Positions 40,904 through 49,105 of a stretch of DNA of 49,105 bases are shown piece by piece. The stretch is from DAIDJD01 sp035485275. GTDB lineage: Bacteria > Oederibacteriota > JAJYGY01 > DAIDJD01. A program made the position numbers and the translations under genes. Under the pieces are notes generated by a model that saw only the letters and a program-made list of their open reading frames with translations, did not search any database and was not told the DNA's origin. Position 1 is the first letter of the stretch; each line of letters opens with the position of its first letter. The stretch lies in assembly GCA_035485275.1 (NCBI GenBank), contig DATHOE010000015.1:1-49105 (forward strand), written 5' to 3'.

Positions 40904-41755
40904 ATGATACTGCTTACGGGCGCGACGGGCACGGTTGGACGGGAGCTGGCCGCCCAGCTCCTCGAAGGGAATGAGAAAATCCGCGTCCTGGTCCGCGATC
41001 CGGCCAAGGCGGAGCACCTGAAGGGGCGCGCGGAGATCGTCCAGGGCGACCTGGAGCAGGCCGACACCCTGGCGGCGGCGATGAAGGGCGCGGACCACGT
41101 GTTCCTGCTGACCGTGGACCAGGCCACCGCCACGGACGCCAACGTCATCGCAGCGGCCAAGGCCGCGGGCGTGGCCCACGTGGTCAAGCTGTCCACGAGT
41201 TTCGTGGCCAACGATCCCCAGACGGCCATCGGGGCCTGGCACGCGGAAAAGGAGCAGCTCCTGAAGGATTCGGGCCTGGCCTGGACCATGCTCAGGCCGG
41301 GCGGCTTCATGTCCAACAGCCTGCAGTGGGTGGGGAGCATCAAGTCCCAGGGCACGGTCTACAGCGCCATGGGCTCCGCCAAGAGCGCGCCCATCGACCC
41401 CGCCGACATCGCGGCCGTGGCCAAGGCCGCGCTCACCAAGCCGGGGCACGAGGGCAAGGCCTACGAGCTCTCGGGCGGCGAGCTCCTGACCCAGGCCGAG
41501 CAGGTCGAGATCCTTTCCAAGGCGATCGGCAAGCCGCTGAAGACCGTCGAGGTCACGGTGGCCGCGGCCGTGGAGGGCATGCGCGCCAGCCGCCGCATGC
41601 CGCCCAAATTGGTGGACGCCATGGGCGAGATGCTGGAGACCATCCGTGCGGGCAAGCTCTTCCGCCCGGCGACGGACACGGTGGAGAAGATCACCGGAAG
41701 GAAGCCCGCGACCTACGAGTCCTGGTGCCTGGCGCATCGCGCCGCCTTCCTATGA
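40904..41755 (+). CDS. NmrA-like NAD(P)-binding protein (atypical SDR)
   Basis: 283 aa. Rossmann start ILLTGATGTVGRELAAQLL, VLVRDPAKAEHL, GDLEQADTLAAAMKGADHVFLLT and WTMLRPGGFMSN are those of the NmrA/quinone-oxidoreductase-2-like atypical short-chain dehydrogenases, which reduce quinones or act as redox sensors. The Tyr/Lys pair of classical SDRs is absent, as usual in this group. CGGAG before ATG 40904; ends in front of a bidirectional terminator. Confidence 0.88.
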   Translation: MILLTGATGTVGRELAAQLLEGNEKIRVLVRDPAKAEHLKGRAEIVQGDLEQADTLAAAMKGADHVFLLTVDQATATDANVIAAAKAAGVAHVVKLSTSFVANDPQTAIGAWHAEKEQLLKDSGLAWTMLRPGGFMSNSLQWVGSIKSQGTVYSAMGSAKSAPIDPADIAAVAKAALTKPGHEGKAYELSGGELLTQAEQVEILSKAIGKPLKTVEVTVAAAVEGMRASRRMPPKLVDAMGEMLETIRAGKLFRPATDTVEKITGRKPATYESWCLAHRAAFL

Positions 41756-41813
41756 AGGGCCCTTGGGAGCGGCGACAAAGCGGCGGTCCGACGCATTTTT
41801 GAATCTTAGGGAC

Positions 41814-41852
41814 GAAAAAAAGCCCTCCAAAGGATCCCTTTGGAGGGCTTTT
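41814..41852. terminator. Bidirectional intrinsic terminator
   Basis: AGCCCTCCAAAGG (41821-41833), loop ATC, CCTTTGGAGGGCT (41837-41849), with seven A on the left and TTT on the right, between convergent genes. Confidence 0.92.
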
Positions 41853-41910
41853 CGCATTCAGGACCTCTTGGCGGAACCCCGCGGCCGGGCCCGGGATGAG
41901 GCCGCCGAGA

Positions 41911-42516
41911 TTATTCGTACTTGATCGAACAGCCGTAGCTGCGGGTCTGGGTCACGGCCACCGGCCTGCCGTCCATCAGCGCGTCGAGGGCCGCGGCCAC
42001 GTAGTTGTGGGCCCCCGGGATGTCGGCCAGGTCCGTGCTGGGCTTGTCGTCGATGGCGCCCTCATAGGCCACGGTGCCTTTCTTGGTCAGCACCACCATG
42101 TCCGGGGTGGTCTTGGCCCCGTATTCCCGGCCCACCACGCCCTTGTGGTCGAGCAGCAGGGCGGTCATGGCCGCGTTGCGCTCCTTGATGAAAGCCCGGG
42201 CGTCCTTGGGCTCGGCGAAGTAGCCTTCCTTGCCCTGGCAGGAGCTGCTGATCGTCAGCCAGACCACGCCCTCGTCCGTGTATTTCCTCTGCAGCCTCTG
42301 CATGTTGTCGCTGTCGTACTGCTTGTGCACGAAGGGGCAGCCGGAGTTCACCCATTCCAGCACCACCAGCTTGCCCCGGTAGTCGCTGAGCTGAACGGTC
42401 TTTCCGCTGGCGCTCATCAGCGAGAAATCCGGGGCCGGCGCCCCCACGGCCACGCTGGCCCGCGCGCTTGACGCGAGGGCCAGGGCGAAGAGGGCCGAAA
42501 GCAGGATCCTGTTCAT
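41911..42516 (-). CDS. Exported thioredoxin-fold redoxin (AhpC/TSA-like)
   Basis: 201 aa with signal peptide NRILLSALFALALASSARA. Mature part: VGAPAPDFSLMSASGKTVQLSDYRGKLVVLEW then NSGCPFVHKQYD (Cys60), ISSSCQGKEGYF, TPDMVVLTKKGTVAYEGAIDD and a terminal SYGCSIKY. The GCPFV..Y family of periplasmic redoxins has one peroxidatic-like Cys rather than CxxC. Likely a periplasmic thiol reductase or peroxidase; substrate unknown. ATG 42516 with AAGGAG upstream; 39 bp after the dienelactone hydrolase, probably one transcript. Confidence 0.85.
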   Translation of the reverse strand: MNRILLSALFALALASSARASVAVGAPAPDFSLMSASGKTVQLSDYRGKLVVLEWVNSGCPFVHKQYDSDNMQRLQRKYTDEGVVWLTISSSCQGKEGYFAEPKDARAFIKERNAAMTALLLDHKGVVGREYGAKTTPDMVVLTKKGTVAYEGAIDDKPSTDLADIPGAHNYVAAALDALMDGRPVAVTQTRSYGCSIKYE

Positions 42517-42555
42517 GGACGTCTCCTTGGGGAAGGGGGGCATTTCCGGTTGCTG

Positions 42556-43347
42556 TTATTTGAAGATCTCGGCGAGGAAGTCCGCCATGGCCTTCCAGCT
42601 GCGGTGGTCCGACACGGGGTTGTAGGCCATGCCCTTGCTGGGGTCATCGCCCGAGGAGGGCTGGGTGAAGGCGTGCACCGTGCCGCTGTAGAGCACGACC
42701 TGGTAGTCCGCGTGGACCGCATCCATTTCCTTTTCAAAGGCGGACACCGCGTCCCGGTTCACGAAGGGGTCGTCCGCCCCGTGCAGGACCAGGATCTTGG
42801 GCTTGATCGGACCGGCGGCGGGGTCCTTGGTGGGCAGGGCGCCGTGGAAGGTCACCACCCCGGCCACCGGGGCGTTGATGCGGGCCATGTCCAGGGCCCC
42901 GGCTCCGCCGAAGCAGTAGCCGATGACCGCGATCCTTTTCGGGTCCACGTTGGGCTGGCCCTTGAGCTGGTCCAGGCCGGCCAGCACCCTGCGGTCGTAG
43001 AGGGCGCGGTCCCCCTCGAAGCGCCCCGCCAGGGCGCCGGCCTCCTTCATGTCCTTGGGGCTGTTCCCGACCCCGTAGACGTCCGCGGCGAAGGCCACGT
43101 AGCCCAGTTGCTTGGCGATCTGGTCCGCGCGGCCCTTTTCATAGCCCGTCAGGCCCATCCATTGGTGCACGATCAGCACGCCCGGGCGTTTGCCCCCCAG
43201 GTTGTGGCCGGCGAGGTAGCCTTTGAGGGACGTGGAGCCGTCCGAATAGTTCACCGGGATCCCGGCCCGGGCCGGGGAAACCGCGGCCAGCAGGGCCGCC
43301 AGGGCCGCTGCGAACACGCCGCGCGTGAGGATTTTTGTCGGGTTCAT
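42556..43347 (-). CDS. Exported dienelactone-hydrolase-family protein
   Basis: 263 aa alpha/beta hydrolase. Signal peptide to about residue 28 (GVFAAALAALLAAVSPARA). Triad visible as C145 in GYCFGG, Asp192/193 in HGADDPFV and H225 in GTVHAFTQ; the Cys nucleophile is the mark of the dienelactone hydrolase family. VHQWMGLTGYEKGRADQIAKQLGYVAFAADVYG is the conserved core. The natural substrate is unknown; an exported copy paired with a redoxin argues against catechol degradation. Start ATG 43347 chosen for the signal peptide; the frame is open further upstream. Confidence 0.9.
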   Translation of the reverse strand: MNPTKILTRGVFAAALAALLAAVSPARAGIPVNYSDGSTSLKGYLAGHNLGGKRPGVLIVHQWMGLTGYEKGRADQIAKQLGYVAFAADVYGVGNSPKDMKEAGALAGRFEGDRALYDRRVLAGLDQLKGQPNVDPKRIAVIGYCFGGAGALDMARINAPVAGVVTFHGALPTKDPAAGPIKPKILVLHGADDPFVNRDAVSAFEKEMDAVHADYQVVLYSGTVHAFTQPSSGDDPSKGMAYNPVSDHRSWKAMADFLAEIFK

Positions 43348-43410
43348 AGGCTTCAGTCCGAGAAGGGGGCACAGGAGCTTTACGGCCAAGGGGCCCGTTT
43401 GGATGCCCAC

Positions 43411-43439
43411 TTGACAAGCCTGGGAGTGGCCATTATAGA
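43411..43439 (+). promoter_or_regulatory. Consensus -35 promoter, predicted leaderless start
   Basis: TTGACA (43411-43416), exactly 17 bp, TATAGA (43434-43439). The predicted start point near 43446 is two bases before ATG 43448. Confidence 0.7.
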
Positions 43440-43447
43440 GGATGTCC

Positions 43448-43684
43448 ATGAGCCGCGCAAAAATGATCGCAAGAGCCCTCCCCCTGGCCCTGGCCGCCAA
43501 TGTCTTGTTTTTTGGCATCAGGATCTACGTGGAATTGACCAGCGGCCAGCAGGTTTTCTGGCTGGCGGAACTGTGGCCCCCGGCCGCGGTGACGACCATC
43601 ATCGTGGTGGTCGGCATCGACCTCCTGGTGTCCGGGGTCCCGCCCGCCGCCCCCGCCAAGGCCCGGCGCCGCCGGGCCTCCTGA
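43448..43684 (+). CDS. Small membrane protein with basic tail
   Basis: 78 aa, not recognised. Two hydrophobic helices (ALPLALAANVLFFGIRIYV and PPAAVTTIIVVVGIDLLVSG) joined by a loop ELTSGQQVFWLAELW, then a basic cytosolic end (KARRRRAS). An ATG at 43442 is in frame, but the consensus promoter would start transcription after it, so 43448 is preferred. Monocistronic; the ferredoxin gene follows after 106 bp with its own -10 box. Confidence 0.7.
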   Translation: MSRAKMIARALPLALAANVLFFGIRIYVELTSGQQVFWLAELWPPAAVTTIIVVVGIDLLVSGVPPAAPAKARRRRAS

Positions 43685-43707
43685 TCCGCGAATTCCCCGC
43701 TTTTTCC

Positions 43708-43735
43708 TTGAATATCCGGCTTGGGACGCTATCTT
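43708..43735 (+). promoter_or_regulatory. Probable promoter of the ferredoxin gene
   Basis: TTGAAT (43708-43713), 16 bp, TATCTT (43730-43735), 55 bp before the start codon. Confidence 0.4.
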
Positions 43736-43790
43736 ATAGAAGTCAGTCTTTGCCCCGGGCCACGGGGTTGAACGCCAAAGGAGCTGGAAC

Positions 43791-44039
43791 ATGTCCCAAC
43801 CTGGCAACAAGCATCCCCTGAACATCGCCGGTCCCTGGTATTGCACCAATTCCGACGACGCCTCGGGCGAAGGCTGCATCGCCTGCAGCGTGTGCAACAC
43901 CGGCGCCCCGGATTTTTTCGTGGCCGACGATAACGGCTACTCCTACGTGTACAAGCAGCCCAGCACCCCCGAAGAGATAGCCCTGTGCCAGGAGCAGCTG
44001 GAAGCCTGTCCGGTGACCAGCATCGGCACCAACGGCTGA
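43791..44039 (+). CDS. Single-cluster ferredoxin
   Basis: 82 aa. C29-IA-C32-SV-C35 with C73-P near the end is the ligand set of a [4Fe-4S] ferredoxin of the one-cluster type; APDFF follows the CxxCxxC as usual. Two further cysteines, C18 (WYCTNS) and C66 (ALCQEQ), are well placed for a disulfide or a [3Fe-4S]/[4Fe-4S] variation. Small soluble electron carrier. AAAGGAG upstream of ATG 43791; strong terminator behind. Confidence 0.88.
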   Translation: MSQPGNKHPLNIAGPWYCTNSDDASGEGCIACSVCNTGAPDFFVADDNGYSYVYKQPSTPEEIALCQEQLEACPVTSIGTNG

Positions 44040-44066
44040 GGCGCCGCACCACGTTTGAGAGAGATC

Positions 44067-44098
44067 AAAGGCCGTCGCTCCTAGGCGACGGCCTTTTT
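44067..44098 (+). terminator. Intrinsic terminator after the ferredoxin gene
   Basis: AAAGGCCGTCGC (44067-44078), loop TCCTAG, GCGACGGCCTTT (44085-44096) and TTTTT to 44098. Confidence 0.9.
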
Positions 44099-44114
44099 GG
44101 CATCTTGGAGCCCC

Positions 44115-44813
44115 ATGGACGAAGTGCCATACAGCCTGGAAGAGCGGGAACCCCAAGCGGCCCCCCTCGCCGCCGAGGCTGAGCCCGCTGAAGCCCTGAC
44201 CCTTCCCATCGAAGGGCCCGGGGGCAAGGAGCCCTCCCAGGCCGCCCCCCTCGTTCCGGAATTGGTCCGTTTCGGCCCCTCGCCCCGGGCCCTGTCCCAG
44301 CGCCGCGCCCTTGCCGGGGCCCTGGCGCTGCTGAGCCTGGCCTGCCTGTGGCTGGCCCTGAGGATGGCGCCCGAGTGGGGCTGGCCCGCCTGGCTCCTGG
44401 CCGCGGCCCTGGGCTACGGGCTTTTGCGCACCGCCCGCTCCGCCGCCTCCAATCCCTTGGCGGGCCGGGAGGTCCTCCTGCATCCCCAGGCCCTGGAACT
44501 GCGGCGGGCCGGCTTCCGGCGGCTGGTGGTCTTCGAGAACATCCGGCACCTGAGCATCGTCCAGAGCCGCGGAGGCAGGCTGTGGAGCCTGCGCCTGGAC
44601 CTTGAGGACGACAGCGTCACCCTGCGCGACTTGGACGGCCTGCCGCGCATTTTCGCTGCCGCGGCCGAGCGGCGCCCCGCCGGGGTGCTCATCGAGGTCG
44701 AGGAGCTCGCGCTGGACTGGGGCGAGCCCCTGCCTTGGATGCTGCTGGCCTTGGGTTTGGCCCTCGCGGCCGGCTTGGTCGTATTTTTCGTGGGTAAAGG
44801 CGCCGCCACCTGA
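44115..44813 (+). CDS. Membrane protein of unknown function
   Basis: 232 aa from ATG 44115 (TTGGAG four bases upstream). A 60-residue Pro/Ala/Glu-rich cytosolic N-terminus leads into two adjacent helices (ALAGALALLSLACLWLAL and AWLLAAALGYGLL), a soluble stretch with LLHPQALELRRAGFRRLVVFENIRHLSIVQSR resembling a PH-like (bPH/YdbT) strand pattern, and a last helix (PWMLLALGLALAAGLVVFFVG). No motif allows a functional call. 43 bp upstream of the MFS gene; probably co-transcribed. Confidence 0.7.
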   Translation: MDEVPYSLEEREPQAAPLAAEAEPAEALTLPIEGPGGKEPSQAAPLVPELVRFGPSPRALSQRRALAGALALLSLACLWLALRMAPEWGWPAWLLAAALGYGLLRTARSAASNPLAGREVLLHPQALELRRAGFRRLVVFENIRHLSIVQSRGGRLWSLRLDLEDDSVTLRDLDGLPRIFAAAAERRPAGVLIEVEELALDWGEPLPWMLLALGLALAAGLVVFFVGKGAAT

Positions 44814-44856
44814 TGGTTGACCGTGTGGGCGGGATTTTTTCCCGCCCGGAGGCTGA

Positions 44857-46581
44857 ATGGCGAGCGGCGGCTACGTTCATCTGCTGAAAAAGAAGGGCTT
44901 CCTGCCCTTCCTGTTCACCCAGTTCCTGGGTGCCATCAACGACAATTTTTTCGAATGGATCATCCGTTTCATGATCCTGGACGGCATCGCGGTGGGCTGC
45001 ACGAACGCCGCCGCGGGCCTGGGCGTGGTGGGCATCGTGTTCGTCCTGCCGGGCCTGCTCGTTTCCGGGATCGCCGGGCACTGGGCCGACGCCCACAACA
45101 AGCGCCGCGTGCTGGTGATGACCAAGAGCGCCGAGGTCTTCATCATGCTGCTGGCGGCCTGGGCCGTGAATTCCCGCAGCTATTTTTGGATGCTCGCCGC
45201 GCTCTTCCTGCTCTCCACCCAGTTCAACATCTTTTCGCCGTCCAAGTACGGCATCCTCCCGGAGATGGTCGAGGAAAAGGACCTGTCCCGCGCCAACGGG
45301 CTTCTGGAGAGCAGCACCTTCATCGCCATCATCCTGGGCTCCATCCTCAGCGGCTGGCTCTTCGACCTGGCCCAGGGCCGTATGTGGATGCTCAACGCCG
45401 GCATGGTGGGCCTCGCCGCCTTGGGCTTCGTCGCGGCCCTGGGCATCGGCAAGGTGCCCGACCCGGCCCGGGTCAAGCCCTGGCGCCTGAGCGCCTGCTG
45501 GACGGAGATCACCGACGGCTTCGTCGACATCTCCAAGGACCGCCGCCTCTACCTCTGCGTCGCCGGCGTCGGCTTCTTCTGGTTCCTCGGCGCCCTCCTG
45601 CAGCTGAGCGTGGCCCTGCTGGGCAAGCGCGACATGGGCCTCAACGACACCCACATCGGCTTCCTGCAGATGTACCTGGCCGTGGGCATCGGCGCGGGCA
45701 GCATCCTGGCCGGCCGCCTGTCGGGGGACAAGGTGGAGCTGGGCCTGGTGCCCCTGGGCGCCCTTGGCATGCTGGTGTTCATCTTCGTGCTTGCCCTCAG
45801 CCCCGGCCTTCCCTGGCTTTTCTCCCTGAGCCTGCTGATATTGGCGGTTTTCGCCGGGCTCTTCGCCGTGCCGCTCAACGCCCTCCTGCAGCAGCGCGCG
45901 GAGGCCCATCTGCGGGGCCGCCTGATGGCGGTCAACAATTTCGCCAGCGCGGTGGCGGTCCTGCTGGCCGCGGGTGCCTTCATCGGCCTCAGCGAGCTGA
46001 TGCCGCCCCGGGACATCCTGCTGATGGTCTGCCTGATGATCGTGGCGGGCATGGCCTGCCTGCTGGCCCTTATGCCGGAGTTCCTCCTGCGTTTCGGCCT
46101 GTGGATGCTGACCCACAGCGTCTATGGGGTGAAAATCCGGGGCCAGGAGAAAGTCCCCTTCCGGGGTTCGGCCCTGCTCATCTGCGGCCAAGGCGCGCGC
46201 CGCGCCGCCCCCCTGGTGCAGGCGAGCCTCCAGCGGTCCATCAGGTTCGTCCTGCGCCGGCCGGCGGAGGGGGCCTTGGCCCTTCGATGGATACTGCGTT
46301 TTTCCACGGCCATCCACCAGCCGCCGCGGGCCGCGGACCCGGAAACCCTGGATGAGGTGGGCCGGGCCCTGCGCAACGGGCACGTGGTCTGCGTCTTCAG
46401 CGGGGACGACGCCGATCCGGAATCCTTTGAGGACAGCCTGAGGGCGATCGCGCTGGGGCTGGAGGTGCCCGTGGTGGAGGTGCAGGTGGAAGGCCTGGGC
46501 GGCGGCCTCGGGAACTGGCCCGAGCGCATCCCCTGCATGGTCAGCGTAGAGTTCGGCCAGGGGGCGCCCTCCTTGGGCTGA
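44857..46581 (+). CDS. MFS lysophospholipid transporter-like protein fused to a degenerate acyltransferase domain
   Basis: 574 aa. Residues 1-410 form a 12-helix MFS carrier like LplT (FTQFLGAINDNFFEWIIRFM; FSPSKYGILPEMVEEKDLSRANGL), which flips lysophospholipids inward. The rest follows PlsC-type acyltransferases (YGVKIRGQEKVPFRGSALLI, RPIRFV-like RSIRFVLRR, VGRALRNGHVVCVFSGDD), as in LplT-Aas fusions. The catalytic NHxSxxD is replaced by CGQGARRAA, and the FPEG motif by FSGDD, so acyl transfer is unlikely. Hairpin GGGCGGGA/TCCCGCCC ends right before its CGGAGG ribosome site. Confidence 0.87.
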   Translation: MASGGYVHLLKKKGFLPFLFTQFLGAINDNFFEWIIRFMILDGIAVGCTNAAAGLGVVGIVFVLPGLLVSGIAGHWADAHNKRRVLVMTKSAEVFIMLLAAWAVNSRSYFWMLAALFLLSTQFNIFSPSKYGILPEMVEEKDLSRANGLLESSTFIAIILGSILSGWLFDLAQGRMWMLNAGMVGLAALGFVAALGIGKVPDPARVKPWRLSACWTEITDGFVDISKDRRLYLCVAGVGFFWFLGALLQLSVALLGKRDMGLNDTHIGFLQMYLAVGIGAGSILAGRLSGDKVELGLVPLGALGMLVFIFVLALSPGLPWLFSLSLLILAVFAGLFAVPLNALLQQRAEAHLRGRLMAVNNFASAVAVLLAAGAFIGLSELMPPRDILLMVCLMIVAGMACLLALMPEFLLRFGLWMLTHSVYGVKIRGQEKVPFRGSALLICGQGARRAAPLVQASLQRSIRFVLRRPAEGALALRWILRFSTAIHQPPRAADPETLDEVGRALRNGHVVCVFSGDDADPESFEDSLRAIALGLEVPVVEVQVEGLGGGLGNWPERIPCMVSVEFGQGAPSLG

Positions 46582-46685
46582 AACGGCCCTTTTTCGCGCA
46601 GGCGCCGGATTTCGGTTCCCATCAGGCCCGGCCTTGGTCAAGATTCATACCTAGTCCCATTTGTCCCATCCTTTCGCCGGTGTGC

Positions 46686-49105
<2,420 letters not shown>

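Overview
The window is GC-rich, tightly packed bacterial chromosome. Lipoprotein signals, a periplasmic-type diheme cytochrome c, a CusF-like copper-site protein and other exported proteins point to a Gram-negative (diderm) cell. AceE-type pyruvate dehydrogenase and the cytochrome suggest oxidative metabolism. I cannot place the phylum from sequence alone; the mix of proteobacterial-type, archaeal-type (ADP-dependent sugar kinase) and rarely described genes would fit a deep-branching, GC-rich lineage, but that is inference. No rRNA, tRNA or CRISPR array was seen.

Layout. 1-361: tail of a Gly/Arg/Tyr-repeat protein and a strong terminator. 472-7057: pyruvate dehydrogenase operon aceE-aceF-lpdA, with a BrnT-type toxin-antitoxin pair lodged between aceF and lpdA. 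7212-8402: lone AAA ATPase in AT-rich surroundings. 8669-11856: convergent aminotransferase and a large uncharacterised protein. 12112-22652: long plus-strand series holding a glycosyltransferase, Nudix hydrolase, Sua5/TsaC, ADP-dependent sugar kinase, NAD synthetase, CusF-like lipoprotein, HAD phosphatase, aquaporin, DUF899 and GNAT proteins, many joined by 4-bp start/stop overlaps, three of them with TTG starts. 22701-23360: VapBC pair. 23451-26955: XerC-like recombinase, tandem-PilZ protein, exported protein, DsbA/FrnE thiol protein. 26970-27779: a third probable toxin-antitoxin pair with a perfect palindromic operator.

27860-36700 (minus strand) is a complete Kdp potassium system: a KdpE-box-like site, a structured leader, three consecutive tiny membrane peptides (the third is KdpF), kdpA, kdpB, kdpC, and then kdpD/kdpE. 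The sensor and regulator encoded at the far end would act back on the site at 36668-36696.

36729-39962: diheme cytochrome c, then a fused chorismate-using amidotransferase enzyme (PhzE/TrpEG type) preceded by what reads as a full ribosome-mediated tryptophan attenuator: promoter, leader peptide with Trp-Trp, competing hairpins and a terminator. 39986-46581: lipoprotein, zinc-ribbon protein, NmrA-like protein, exported redoxin and dienelactone hydrolase, small membrane proteins, a ferredoxin, and an MFS/acyltransferase-like fusion whose acyltransferase half has lost its catalytic motif. 46686-49105: PAS histidine kinase and its sigma54-type response regulator, cut by the window edge.

Most compelling observations: the trp-type attenuator in front of a PhzE-like enzyme; the three micro-proteins heading the kdp operon with a KdpE box and possible leader attenuator; the ADP-dependent sugar kinase in a bacterium; the palindrome-controlled third toxin-antitoxin pair; and promoters whose -10 element sits immediately before the start codon, predicting leaderless mRNAs.
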